NCBI GenBank assembly: GCA_036702975.1
Contig: DATNPX010000020.1
Span: forward strand, 1 to 64,000
Reading direction: 5' to 3'
DNA length: 64,000 nt
DNA from: DATNPX01 sp036702975
GTDB lineage: Bacteria; Cyanobacteriota; Vampirovibrionia; Obscuribacterales; Obscuribacteraceae
A program made the translations under genes and the position numbers. The notes beneath the pieces were generated by a model. It did not search any database and had not been told where the DNA came from. It was given only the letters and a program-made list of their open reading frames with translations. Positions 15,336 through 24,507 of the stretch are shown here, in pieces. The stretch's first letter is position 1. Each line of letters begins with the position of its first letter.

Positions 15336-16022
15336 TCAACCGTGAGCGCGTGGGCTGGAAATGGCTCGTATCACCGCGGTCTCCTTCCAACGCTTGAATA
15401 GCGAATTGTCGAACGAAAATTGATCTAAGACACGCCCGACAACAAAATCTACTTGGTCGGAGATCGCCTGCGGGCGATGATAGAAGCCAGGTGAAGCGCA
15501 AGAAACCACTCCGCCTGCTTCGGAAATTGTGAGCATGTTCTTGAGCTGAATTTGACCGAACGGCATCTCTCGCAAACAAATCAAAAATGTGCGTCTCTCT
15601 TTTAGACAGACCGCAGACGCTCTGTGAATAAGGTTTTCGGTAAGTCCACCGGCCACAGCACCAAGCGTTCCCAAACTGCAAGGCACAATAGCCATGCCTT
15701 TGGTTCTGTATGAGCCACTTGCAACGGATGCAGCGTAATCGGTGAGTTTGTGAATTGTCACCGGTGCATCATCACTAAGTCCGAGAAATTCGCCGAGCAT
15801 CTTTCGGTAATCTTCGCCGAGAATCAGATCGTTCTCCTCTTTCATCACTTGTACTGCTGCCCGAGAGACGAGTAGCTCGACGCGCTGATTGACACTGAGA
15901 AGATATTGCAGCAGCCTCAGCCCATAGATAGCGCCGCTGGCGCCTGTAATTGCAAGAATAAATGGCAGGTCATTTGAGTAGTCGACCAGCGTTTCCTTAT
16001 GTCCTGTACCGTTCTGGCTCAT
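15336..16022 (-). CDS. ubiX: Flavin prenyltransferase UbiX
   Basis: Makes prenylated FMN, the cofactor of UbiD-type decarboxylases. The 228-residue protein has LAITGASGAIYGLRLLQYLL (FMN-binding Rossmann loop), VELLVSRAA, the YRTKGMAIVPCSLGTLGAVAGGL region typical of UbiX/Pad1, and LIHRASAVCLKERR. I chose ATG 16022, directly after the upstream gene's stop (one base between). The longer frame to 16151 would run into the proline-rich upstream gene. No ubiD is visible in the window. Confidence 0.93.
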   Translation of the reverse strand: MSQNGTGHKETLVDYSNDLPFILAITGASGAIYGLRLLQYLLSVNQRVELLVSRAAVQVMKEENDLILGEDYRKMLGEFLGLSDDAPVTIHKLTDYAASVASGSYRTKGMAIVPCSLGTLGAVAGGLTENLIHRASAVCLKERRTFLICLREMPFGQIQLKNMLTISEAGGVVSCASPGFYHRPQAISDQVDFVVGRVLDQFSFDNSLFKRWKETAVIRAISSPRAHG

Positions 16023-16023
16023 C

Positions 16024-18066
16024 TTAGAAATTGTCTCCTGGAGCGCTCCGAGGTATGGTCGGTGTTGGCGCCGCTTTCGGTGGCGCCAATGACGGTGTCG
16101 GCTGCGCCTGAGGAGTAGCTGGTGCTGCAACCGCTTGAGCCGGAGCCGCAAAAACCGGGGAGGAAGCCTGTGCTGCGGCTGACGGATTAGACAAAGAGTT
16201 GATGAATGAATCGACAGACTGGGAACTCATGTTCGTTGGTGTCGATGTCTTTGCTGCCGCTGCTGGGACTGGGGCTGAGGCTGGTTGTGCCGCTGCAACC
16301 GGTGCGCTTGGTGGACCGCCGGCACTTACTGTTGTGGCGGCTTGCGCTGGTGGAGCGGCAAGCGAACCCGCCGCTGGCGTTGCAGGTGTTCCCGCTGCCG
16401 GAGGCGAAGCTGGCGCGGCTGTTGGCTTTAAAGAGTCGATGAAATTGTCCAGAGATTGTCCGGCTGGTGGAGCAGGCGGAGGTGTATATTGTGGCGCGCT
16501 CAGCGCGCTAGAAGGCGCACTTGGTGGAGGAGGCGTCGTCTTCGCTGCCGGGGCTGCAAAAAGTGACTGAGCTGCAGGAGCCTGTGCCGGTGCTTGCGGA
16601 GCAGCTTGGGCTGGGGGCGAGCTAAATGAACTTGTCGAAGGCGCTGGTGGCGCCTGCGCAGGGGCTGCTCCGAATGAGCCCAATGATTGGGCTTGTGGTG
16701 CTTGAGCCGGTGGTGCGCTGAATGCATTGAACGATTGCGGTGGTGATTGTGGTGGCAATTGCGGTGCGGCCTTAAATCCGCTCGCACCGGCAGATGAGAA
16801 CGGATTCGACTGAGGAATGCTCGCGGCTTGTTCCGCTGGGCTCATTGAGCTGGCTGCAAATGAAGCTGGTGGCGCTTGCGGTGCGCCACTTTGAGGAGCC
16901 TGTGTAAAGCCTGATCCTTGTGCATTGAAATTGGCCTGCGGAGCCGCCGTAGGCGTGCTCCATTGCGGTGCTGCCATCGGTGGCTTTTGTCCGGGTACTG
17001 GGTCTAGAAATGAAGGGATGGATGGATCTCTGGCTGGAGCCGCTGGTGCCGCTGATTGCCCAGGTGTTGCTTGTTGTTCAGCCTGGGGAGCACTTGCTGC
17101 CGGCGGCGGTGCAATCGCAGACCTGGCTCTTGTAAAGTTTGGTCTGGACTGGGCATTACTGCTTGATTGATTTGATTGACCGTTATCGCTGAAGGCGTTG
17201 GTTGACATACCGCCGACTGGTACGATGGCCATTCGCAGTGGGGCATCGAGTCGCACGCTCATGGGCGAACCCTGGTGGATATAAATCTCACGGTGGTCTT
17301 TAACCAGCGAGCGAATATTTGCTTGTTGTCCGTTCTGGTTCTGATTTCGGTCTGGATCACCGTAGAGTGGATCATCCATCATTTGTTTCTTGGTAACTAA
17401 CTGTGGCCCGCGGTTAGCGCCGCCCTGCTGGCGGTTGACTGGATAGACAGCGTTGAAGTTTGATTGCCCTCCCACGTAGGCAACCCCGGAACCTAATCCC
17501 TGCACCTGTCGGGCATTGGCTCCCTTGCCTATGGACTCACCTATGAATGAAGCTACGAGCGGATAGGTCATGCCATCGGGGGTTCTCAACGCCGTCATCT
17601 GCGTGCGTAATTTGCCGTTTGGTTTCTGTCCTTTGGCATGCGGTTGATCGCCTGCAGGTAGTGCCTCGACTACTTCGCCTACAACTTGTGAGCCGGCCGG
17701 AATTACGACATCCATGCCGTTAGCCAACACTGGACTGGAGAGAATAATGTTAAAACGATCGCCCTGGTGGCTGTGTCTGGAGCTCACGGTAGAATCCATT
17801 CGCCCTTCGAAAGTAGTGCCCGCCGGGATGATCACGGTCTTTGCTTGACTGTTTGCAAATTGTGCCCGTGCCTCGGTCGTGGCAATGGTCATTGCCACCA
17901 ACGAACCTGCGGCAACAACAGCCGCCGTTCCGAAACCGACGCCCTGACCGCCAGACGTCCCGGATACCACAATAGACACCACACTGGAAGAGATTGCTGA
18001 AGAGATTAACGGTATAGACAGCGCTGATACCAGTCTGCGACTAACTTGGATTTGTGCTAATGACAT
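16024..18066 (-). CDS. VirB10/TrbI-like beta-domain protein with long Pro/Ala/Gln tail
   Basis: A 680-residue envelope protein. The N terminus has a hydrophobic stretch (about residues 10-65) ending in TEARAQFA, likely a signal or anchor. Residues about 75-180 (VIIPAGTTFEGRMDS, RFNIILSSPVLANG, MDVVIPAGSQVVGEVVEA, GKLRTQMTALRTPDG) follow the pattern of the VirB10/TrbI beta-barrel domain, with two I-P-A-G strands. The last ~380 residues are disordered, rich in P, A, Q and S, with two copies of a S-x-DxFI(D/N)SL motif (LDNFIDSLK, VDSFINSLS). In classical VirB10 the Pro-rich region precedes the barrel; here it follows. The ATG at 18066 is preferred over a TTG at 18075 that overlaps the upstream stop. 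The family call is tentative but fits the VirB-like genes across the divergent promoter. Confidence 0.7.
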   Translation of the reverse strand: MSLAQIQVSRRLVSALSIPLISSAISSSVVSIVVSGTSGGQGVGFGTAAVVAAGSLVAMTIATTEARAQFANSQAKTVIIPAGTTFEGRMDSTVSSRHSHQGDRFNIILSSPVLANGMDVVIPAGSQVVGEVVEALPAGDQPHAKGQKPNGKLRTQMTALRTPDGMTYPLVASFIGESIGKGANARQVQGLGSGVAYVGGQSNFNAVYPVNRQQGGANRGPQLVTKKQMMDDPLYGDPDRNQNQNGQQANIRSLVKDHREIYIHQGSPMSVRLDAPLRMAIVPVGGMSTNAFSDNGQSNQSSSNAQSRPNFTRARSAIAPPPAASAPQAEQQATPGQSAAPAAPARDPSIPSFLDPVPGQKPPMAAPQWSTPTAAPQANFNAQGSGFTQAPQSGAPQAPPASFAASSMSPAEQAASIPQSNPFSSAGASGFKAAPQLPPQSPPQSFNAFSAPPAQAPQAQSLGSFGAAPAQAPPAPSTSSFSSPPAQAAPQAPAQAPAAQSLFAAPAAKTTPPPPSAPSSALSAPQYTPPPAPPAGQSLDNFIDSLKPTAAPASPPAAGTPATPAAGSLAAPPAQAATTVSAGGPPSAPVAAAQPASAPVPAAAAKTSTPTNMSSQSVDSFINSLSNPSAAAQASSPVFAAPAQAVAAPATPQAQPTPSLAPPKAAPTPTIPRSAPGDNF

Positions 18067-18071
18067 AAAAA

Positions 18072-18356
18072 TCAATCCTGGGCAGTGTTGTCGGAAGAAG
18101 TTACCGCTGCAGCGCCAGTATTGGCACCGTCGAGCTCCGGTGTCGCTTGCGGTCGTTTAGATTGTACTCGTCGCAACCGAAAGATGATATTGCCGACAAT
18201 AGCTGCAATTACGAGCGTGAATACAATAAGCAACAGTATGCGGCCAAGACCCATTAGATAAGTGAGCAGTCCCGGCATCATAATTAGCGCGGCAGCACCT
18301 ATTATGAGGGCTGTCCCCCAGAATTTGACCGCCTTCATTAGCTCTTCTTTTTGCAT
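18072..18356 (-). CDS. Small two-helix membrane protein
   Basis: A 94-residue protein with two hydrophobic helices (about residues 10-33 and 36-58), a basic stretch RLRRVQSKRPQ, and a polar tail. It starts one base inside the stop codon of the upstream gene (TAATG) and ends just before the VirB10-like gene, so the three are translationally coupled. Size and topology resemble VirB2/VirB3-type subunits, but there is no specific motif. I do not assign a family. Confidence 0.65.
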   Translation of the reverse strand: MQKEELMKAVKFWGTALIIGAAALIMMPGLLTYLMGLGRILLLIVFTLVIAAIVGNIIFRLRRVQSKRPQATPELDGANTGAAAVTSSDNTAQD

Positions 18357-18793
18357 TATTCCGGATTGAGGAAAGGCTCCATGCGTGCACTAATCATTGG
18401 CGCCACGAGCTTGGTTGCCGTGAACCATGCGGTTACGAAGACAACCGGCAAAGCAAAGACCCTTACAATAGTTGGTAGGAAGTAGTAAAAAAGTCCGAGA
18501 CTAATAACGGCCACGCCCATCGTGACGACGATCGATCCCTTGTAAATGAGTTCGAGCTGGCCTGCTCTGGGCATATTGTAGAAGCTTGATTTGAGCGTTT
18601 CGATGTATCCAGACCAGAGTCTTTTCAGATTTCGCGAGCCGCCTTTCCATGCTTGCGTGTCCTGAACGCTCTTTGGCCGTTGACCGCTCATGAGCTGTGA
18701 CGCGCCATCCTGACCAGGGCTGGCGTCAATGATCTGATCCTTCGCCTTGTTTCTGGCTTGCTTCCGTTTGTCTCGTGCTTTTCCGGAATTCAT
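18356..18793 (-). CDS. Membrane protein of unknown function
   Basis: A 145-residue protein. The first 80 residues are basic and soluble (KARDKRKQARNKAKDQ). Two hydrophobic segments follow (about residues 84-105 and 108-130), then ARMEPFLNPE. I chose ATG 18793, preceded by a purine-rich GGGAAGG, over a TTG at 18862. It overlaps the next gene by one base. It has no recognisable family. Its operon position suggests it assists the VirB10-like protein or the TPR proteins. Confidence 0.6.
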   Translation of the reverse strand: MNSGKARDKRKQARNKAKDQIIDASPGQDGASQLMSGQRPKSVQDTQAWKGGSRNLKRLWSGYIETLKSSFYNMPRAGQLELIYKGSIVVTMGVAVISLGLFYYFLPTIVRVFALPVVFVTAWFTATKLVAPMISARMEPFLNPE

Positions 18794-18873
18794 GACCTTC
18801 CCAACCCTTTCCTCTCTATATTTCTCTATATTTCCATATCTCGTTTCTTCAACTAATACCAAATACTAGCAGG

Positions 18874-20601
18874 CTACTTCTTGCCTTTGTCAGCACGTTT
18901 ACGCAGTTTTTCCAGCGACTGCTCCACTTCCTTCCTGGAAGCGTTGCTGTCGTCTGCCGCTTCCAAAAATGCTGTGGCATTCTCTATTGCTCTATCCGTA
19001 TCGGGGCTTTTGCTTTTGCTAAACAGTCCGAACAGTCCATAATAGGCCGGAGGATACTGCGGATCGTGTATTAGAGCGTGTTTGTAATTGTCGACTGCCA
19101 CTTCCGGCAAGCTCCAGGTAGCGTCACCTAATTTTGTGTAGCGAGCCGCCTCTTCTCTTTGCGAGGAGATTTTACTCAATCCTTGCTCCGCGCGTGGAGC
19201 CACTTCCGGAATCTCTTTGGCATAGTTGTACGCTTGCTCGGCCGAACGAAAATCACCGTCGTTGAAGCATTGTTCGCCCAGAGTGAGAAGTTGATAGGGG
19301 TCACTCCTGTGTAGCTCGATCACTGGTTGAAACATCTTTCTCGCTTCACGGAACCTCTTTTGCGACAAGGCCTTTTCGGCTTCAGAGAGTTTGATGTTTT
19401 CGGTCAGATTGGCGGCACCATCTTTCACCACTTGTCCGCGCACAGACTGCTCAGTGACTACGTTTTGCAGCTTGTCCAGCAGCTGTTGCCAACCAGAGGG
19501 ATATTGACCGTCCTTGCGGGCTTTTTTGAAGTAAACACGCGACAATCCCAGCAATGCTGCCGGATCATCTTCTTGCGAAGAGAGAACGGTGCGATATTCC
19601 GATTCGGCCACTTCAAGTTTGTCTTCACGCAGAGCCAGTTCTGCCAGCTGCATTCTCAAGGGGAGATCGTTCGGTAAAATTTCAAGAGCATCATGCATCT
19701 CGGATATCGCCATTTCGCCGTCACCACGGATGGTGTGATATTCGGCTAGATGGCGGTAAGCATCTGGATTGTGGGGCTCCAGTCGCACTGACTCTTTCCA
19801 TGATGCTAGTGAAGCCGGACCATCGCCTTGCTTTTTATAGACATCACCTTGCACTTGATACCATTCGCTGTTGCGCGCCACTTCCGGCACGCTCTTTAGC
19901 TCCATGAATGCATCTTCTGGCTTGTCCTGATTGAGCAATACGATTGCTTTCTCTATGTGCGCTTGCGGGTAGTCAGACTTGAGAGCCAATGCTTTGTCGA
20001 CAAGATCGGCAGCCTCTTTGTCTTTGGGATCCAGCTTTAGCTCTGCTTGCGCGAGAAGGCTTAGATTGACTGCGTTTTCAGCAATTTCAACAGACTTCTT
20101 CAGTGGTGCTATTGCTCCTTGAGTATCGTCTTGTGCCAGGCGCACTAGACCCAGAGTCTGCTGAGCAATGAGGATTTCAGGGTCCATCTTGATTGCACGC
20201 TTGCAGAGATTCTCTGATGCATCAAGGAATTGATCTCGTTTGGCTGGCGAAGCTACGTTCTTAGAGTGTACGAAGGATACGTATCCGGCCGCTGCCATCA
20301 GGTTTGCATTCTCAGAGAACTTTTCGTGCGCTTTTTTCAACAGTTTCTCAGCTTCAACGATCTTGCTCGGTACTGCTTGTTTGGCGAGAGCCACGCAGAG
20401 TCCTGCATAAGCGTCTCCTGTATCGTCGCTGTCGACTAATTCTCGATACGCATCTTCAGCGGCTTTGAAGTTGTTCTTGATCAATAACTCGTCTGCGCCA
20501 GCTAAATCAGTAGCCAGAACCGGTCTGAGAGGCGAGAGTATAAGCAGCGTAGCAGCTGCCGCGATCGATCTTTGCCAACTTGATGCCTGGTGCTTTCTCA
20601 T
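18874..20601 (-). CDS. Secreted TPR-repeat protein (575 aa)
   Basis: A signal peptide (MRKHQASSWQRSIAAAATLL, cleavage near VLA-T) is followed by at least ten tetratricopeptide repeats across residues 35-550, for example EAEKLLKKAHEKFSENANLM and WKESVRLEPHNPDAYRHLAE. TPR proteins act as protein-binding scaffolds. Its ATG overlaps the stop of the upstream TPR gene by four bases (ATGA), so the pair is co-translated. Location is probably periplasmic. The binding partner is unknown; the membrane and VirB10-like proteins downstream are candidates. Confidence 0.85.
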   Translation of the reverse strand: MRKHQASSWQRSIAAAATLLILSPLRPVLATDLAGADELLIKNNFKAAEDAYRELVDSDDTGDAYAGLCVALAKQAVPSKIVEAEKLLKKAHEKFSENANLMAAAGYVSFVHSKNVASPAKRDQFLDASENLCKRAIKMDPEILIAQQTLGLVRLAQDDTQGAIAPLKKSVEIAENAVNLSLLAQAELKLDPKDKEAADLVDKALALKSDYPQAHIEKAIVLLNQDKPEDAFMELKSVPEVARNSEWYQVQGDVYKKQGDGPASLASWKESVRLEPHNPDAYRHLAEYHTIRGDGEMAISEMHDALEILPNDLPLRMQLAELALREDKLEVAESEYRTVLSSQEDDPAALLGLSRVYFKKARKDGQYPSGWQQLLDKLQNVVTEQSVRGQVVKDGAANLTENIKLSEAEKALSQKRFREARKMFQPVIELHRSDPYQLLTLGEQCFNDGDFRSAEQAYNYAKEIPEVAPRAEQGLSKISSQREEAARYTKLGDATWSLPEVAVDNYKHALIHDPQYPPAYYGLFGLFSKSKSPDTDRAIENATAFLEAADDSNASRKEVEQSLEKLRKRADKGKK

Positions 20602-22487
20602 TTCTTATCTAACTCGCCTGCTCTCTTTCTCTCTCTCTCTGCTTCTTTGCTATCGCCTAACTTCTCTAGAACATCAGCTAATTTTTTGTGCGGTCCAGGG
20701 AGATTAGGAGCGAGGCTGACTATCTCTTTGAGTGTTGCGCTGGCAGCCACCATATCACCAGCAGCCATCTGTTTGTCTGCTTCTTCCATCGGCTTTGCCA
20801 CGCGCGAACTATCAACTTGCCTTGCGGCCTCGTCGGCACCCGCTGCCTTCAGATAGACTGCCTGGCGGTAAGAGACTGAGGCATCATCCAGCAAGCCCTT
20901 CTTCTCCTGGATGTGACCTTGCAACAGCCAGGCATCACCATTTTGAGAGTTCTTTTCGAGTAAATCCGAGCAGTCTTTCAAGGCACCATCAAGGTCGCCG
21001 TTGCGTGATTTCGATTGCGCCGAAGCTAGCATCTCTAGTTCCTTGGGATTTACCGGTGGTGCTGGAGGGACCGCTGCTGCAGCCGGTGCGGCGCTGGCAG
21101 CGGCACCGGTTCCACCAGGAGCGGCAGAACTAGTGCCACTGGCTGCCGATGCCGGCTTCGCCGTACCGGCTATGCCCATGCGTTCTTTCAGCTTCGGTAG
21201 ACCAGGCATAATTGAATATGCCTTATTGTAAGCCTTCATGGCAGACTCCCGGTCGCCCTGGCTCTCTTTTGCCATGCCCCATATGTAGAGCCATAGCGCA
21301 TCATTGGGATTTTTCTTGAGCGCATCTTCAGCGACTGTGATTGAGCGCGGAACCATGTCAGCATGCTGCGTGCTACTCACAACTGCGAAGTGATAGGCTT
21401 TTCTTGCCTGGTTCAACATCTCGTTGTTCGGATCTGCCTTGTTGCATTCTTCGTACTCGTGCTTGGCGCGGTCTAGGTCACCTCTGAGAACATAGGCACC
21501 ACCAAGCATCAAGTGATTATCGAAGCTCGGTTTGATCGCCGTTGCTTCTCTGCCAACTTCAATCAACCCGCTTATTGCGTCGAAGTTAAGCGGGTTTATC
21601 TGCACCGCTCGACGATACTCGACAGATGCGTTCATCAATCGTTTGAGCGCTACATCTGTTGCTCCGCGTTCGCGTGCGGTGAAGGCATATTCCTTGAGGA
21701 TATTTCCCAGCTGGCAGTGGCACTTGGACAGCTCGATTTGTTGATCCGGCTCCCAGTTTTTTCCGACAGCTGTACGCATCATCTTATAGCCTTCGACAAG
21801 CCGTGCTGGTGAGCTAGCACCTTGTTTCATAAGCACGCGTCCGAGATTTGCATAGCTGATTCCACTGTCATCAGCACGGGTAGCTCGCCTGTATTCAGCA
21901 ATGGCTTCCGGATAATTGCCGGCGACGTCTAGATCTTCGCCCATCTTTGAATGATTGTTCGGGTCACCCCCCATCGCTTTGACGCAGGTGTCGAGGAGAA
22001 TGGCTGCATCTTGGTTGTTAGGGTCGACATAAAGTGCTTGACGCAAATGACTGGCAGCTTGTGGCCACTTCTTTTGGGAAGCCAGTGATTGACCGTATTT
22101 TAAAAGAGCTGCAGAAAGGTTTGTGCGGAACTGCGGATTTTCAGGATCACCGTTAAGAGCAGTTTCGTGCTCAGCAATTGCCTGAGGCCAGAGTCCGCGG
22201 CGTCCGTATTCGACGCCACGATTATTATGGTCGAGCGGATTCATGTTCGCTTCATTGACAACAGGCATTCCGCTGGACCCGCCGCCGCCGCCACCGGAGG
22301 AGCGTCTGCGTGCTTTAGCGGCCGCGGCAAAGCTCGAGCTTGAAGTCGATGCCGAAACAAGTAATACAACTAAAGCTACACCCAAGCTTAACTTCGAACG
22401 AAGACGGCCGCGGCAGTCAAACAAGCCTGGTGATGAGGGTTTTAGTAAGTTTGCATGAACAAAAGCTCTGCTGGACAGCGATGTCAT
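20598..22487 (-). CDS. Secreted TPR-repeat protein (629 aa), first gene of the operon
   Basis: The N-terminal region has a late hydrophobic segment (LSLGVALVVLLVSASTSSSS, about residues 33-53), a basic KARRR, and a run of six glycines. TPR units fill residues about 85-380 (DHNNRGVEYGRRGLWPQAIA, YPEAIAEYRRATRAD). A low-complexity A/G/P linker (about 425-470) and a second TPR block (about 475-625) follow. It opens a minus-strand operon of seven genes ending in rimM and diverges from the secretion-like operon. No enzymatic motif is seen. Confidence 0.82.
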   Translation of the reverse strand: MTSLSSRAFVHANLLKPSSPGLFDCRGRLRSKLSLGVALVVLLVSASTSSSSFAAAAKARRRSSGGGGGGSSGMPVVNEANMNPLDHNNRGVEYGRRGLWPQAIAEHETALNGDPENPQFRTNLSAALLKYGQSLASQKKWPQAASHLRQALYVDPNNQDAAILLDTCVKAMGGDPNNHSKMGEDLDVAGNYPEAIAEYRRATRADDSGISYANLGRVLMKQGASSPARLVEGYKMMRTAVGKNWEPDQQIELSKCHCQLGNILKEYAFTARERGATDVALKRLMNASVEYRRAVQINPLNFDAISGLIEVGREATAIKPSFDNHLMLGGAYVLRGDLDRAKHEYEECNKADPNNEMLNQARKAYHFAVVSSTQHADMVPRSITVAEDALKKNPNDALWLYIWGMAKESQGDRESAMKAYNKAYSIMPGLPKLKERMGIAGTAKPASAASGTSSAAPGGTGAAASAAPAAAAVPPAPPVNPKELEMLASAQSKSRNGDLDGALKDCSDLLEKNSQNGDAWLLQGHIQEKKGLLDDASVSYRQAVYLKAAGADEAARQVDSSRVAKPMEEADKQMAAGDMVAASATLKEIVSLAPNLPGPHKKLADVLEKLGDSKEAERERKRAGELDKK

Positions 22488-22891
22488 TCGGTGTTCCGTG
22501 TAATTATCAGTCGTCAGCGTTTTAAAGCGTGCGCAGATACTTATGTTCCACGCATCACAGTCAATTGTATCGATTTCGATTTTTAAACAATGGGGTTTTG
22601 ACTGTGTTTTCTCTTGGAAGTCAAGAAGTGCTAAAAATGTATTCTAGGCAACAAAAATTAGGGGAAACATACGTAGGTATTGACAATCGCGTCGGATTTC
22701 ATTAAAAATAAGTCACTTCGTGGTTTGAGCTGCTGGAACGCCCATTTTGTCCAGCTTGGGAGTTGACTTGTCCACATAATTGTTAGACTAGAGAGAAGAG
22801 TACACGCTCAAGATTTTCGGCGTTTTTCCTTACTATTTTTTTGCAGCCAACGCGTCGTACTTGAATCGAACTTATCCCTGGAGGGATTGTC
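22488..22891. promoter_or_regulatory. Divergent promoter region of the two secretion-linked operons
   Basis: 404 bases between oppositely transcribed operons. Visible elements: a TTGACA at 22680-22685 with an A-rich stretch 16-17 bases downstream; a TTGACT at 22763-22768 with TAGACT after a short 15-base spacer; and a 9-bp inverted repeat at 22556-22606. None is a perfect promoter, but this gap must hold the start signals of both operons. No gene is visible. Confidence 0.45.
22556..22606. repeat. 9-bp inverted repeat in the divergent promoter region
   Basis: CACAGTCAA at 22556-22564 pairs perfectly with TTGACTGTG at 22598-22606 (33-base loop). On the minus strand the first arm gives a TTGACT -35-like hexamer facing the TPR operon. 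It could be a pair of operator half-sites. Confidence 0.4.
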
Positions 22892-23722
22892 GTGAGACGA
22901 CTATTTGCAGCCATAACCACCATAGCCCCTACCGTCGCTATTGTTGTCATGATGCCGCCGGCGTTCAGCCAGCTGCCTCCGACCAACATGGGCAAATATG
23001 TGCACCAGCCTGGTGACAATCAATATGCGCAACAAGCGCAGCAAGAAAGACATGGCGCTCCCGCACCTGTGATATCAGTGCCCGTCAACCAGGGTGGGCC
23101 TGTCGGTAATGGTTGGCAACCGACGCCACACGTGCCACAACCAGATGTTTCGATTGAGCCGATAGCCGCTGACGAACCGGTTGTCGCCGCCGGTTTCCCG
23201 CCTTTACCCGACCGCCTCGACCTGCCCGTCTCGACGGGCTGGAGTAAATCGTCAAGTTACGGTGGTGGCGGCGGCGGTCCGGCTCCAGGTGGTCCACCGC
23301 AACCAGTCGGCGTTCACCAACATTACAACCACTATGATCCTGGTGCCTTCATCCAGGATAAAGGACGTGGCTACTACAAGGCTAATACAGCGCCGATGCC
23401 TGTCAACAATCACGATTCTTATAGTGCCGCCGGTAATGGCGGCCGTCAGGCTGGTGCTCCTGTCGAACCCCGGCTGAATCCAGCCAATGACCGCACAACT
23501 CCGACCGATGCTCCCGCTCCTGTGGTGCTCAATCAAGCCAAGACGCAAGACTTGTCTTTGCCGGATGACGATTTCAGTTACGGGCAAAAGCCCACCGCTG
23601 GCAGTAAATTCTTGAAGAAAACGGGAAGGATGGTAACAAGACCAATCCAGCAGGCCGGCAGCATGGCAACGTCTATGTCCGGAATGGGAATGGGGATGGG
23701 CATGAGCAAAATGAAGTTTTAA
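22892..23722 (+). CDS. Secreted Pro/Gly/His-rich protein (276 aa)
   Basis: A GTG start with GGAGGG six bases upstream gives a signal peptide (MRRLFAAITTIAPTVAIVVM, cleavage near AFS-Q). The mature protein is low complexity: a Q-rich start, a run of six glycines, HQHYNHYDPGAF, and a C-terminal basic segment (KFLKKTGRMVTRP) ending in a Met/Gly repeat (GMGMGMGMSKMKF). I recognise no family. It is the first gene of the plus-strand operon that leads into the lipoprotein and VirB6-like genes, so an extracellular or envelope role in that machine is plausible. Confidence 0.7.
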   Translation: MRRLFAAITTIAPTVAIVVMMPPAFSQLPPTNMGKYVHQPGDNQYAQQAQQERHGAPAPVISVPVNQGGPVGNGWQPTPHVPQPDVSIEPIAADEPVVAAGFPPLPDRLDLPVSTGWSKSSSYGGGGGGPAPGGPPQPVGVHQHYNHYDPGAFIQDKGRGYYKANTAPMPVNNHDSYSAAGNGGRQAGAPVEPRLNPANDRTTPTDAPAPVVLNQAKTQDLSLPDDDFSYGQKPTAGSKFLKKTGRMVTRPIQQAGSMATSMSGMGMGMGMSKMKF

Positions 23723-23774
23723 TGCCCCGGTTGACGAATTCATCCAACATGGCAGGTCGGGAAAAGGAGCAGGT

Positions 23775-24425
23775 ATGAGTATCTTCAAAAATCTAGGTTA
23801 CGTAGCAGCCTTGGGTTTACTAAGTGTGGTTTCAGTGTCTCCCAGCTACGCGCAACAACGAGTCGACCAGAAAGCTCTCGGTAAAGCGACTTGGCACGAA
23901 TCGCCGCGCGAGATTCAGATTCTAGATGAACGTCCGGTAATCAGAGACTTCAGAGAAGCTCCTGCTGCGGCACAATCAATTGAATTGCCGCCGGCTCCGC
24001 AAGGTTTCGGAGGCGGAGGTGGTGGCGGTGGTAGTGGTGCCCTCGGCGGCGGCGGTCCGCTTCTTCCGGCAGGGGGTGTTCCGATTGCCGGCAACGGACC
24101 GGGATACAGATCAGCACCTGCAAATGCACTTCCTAAATCCGGGTTCAACGGACCATCAAACATTCCTGCACGTGGCATGGCGCCAGCTGGATCTCTACCG
24201 GGTGTGACCAAAGGCGTTCTCGGTAACATCATGGCTAAGCCTAAAGGCAACGGTGCAGGTGCTGGACCTGCTGGTGGCATGGCTCCGCCGCAAGGTCGTT
24301 CGAATGGCAATTACAACGGACCAGCGGTCTCTAGTTATGGTGGCTACGGAACAGGTTCCGGAACCGGTACTGGAGCTGCTTCATCAACCGAGTCCAACGT
24401 TCACGGCAAACTCCTGAGACACTAA
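23775..24425 (+). CDS. Secreted Gly/Pro-rich protein (216 aa)
   Basis: A signal peptide (MSIFKNLGYVAALGLLSVVS, cleavage after SYA-Q) is followed by about 45 ordinary residues (KATWHESPREIQILDERPVI) and then a Gly-rich region with eight consecutive glycines and many GPG, GNG and GTG elements. GGAGCAGG lies upstream of the ATG. No family is recognised. Its domain style matches the preceding 276-residue protein, so the two may be related surface or matrix proteins of the same system. Confidence 0.7.
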   Translation: MSIFKNLGYVAALGLLSVVSVSPSYAQQRVDQKALGKATWHESPREIQILDERPVIRDFREAPAAAQSIELPPAPQGFGGGGGGGGSGALGGGGPLLPAGGVPIAGNGPGYRSAPANALPKSGFNGPSNIPARGMAPAGSLPGVTKGVLGNIMAKPKGNGAGAGPAGGMAPPQGRSNGNYNGPAVSSYGGYGTGSGTGTGAASSTESNVHGKLLRH

Positions 24426-24507
24426 ACCAATAGAACCAAATAAAAACCACGAAAACACAGACCACGAACAGAAAGAGAAGAGAGCAAAGAGCGGTAACAA
24501 CTAACAA

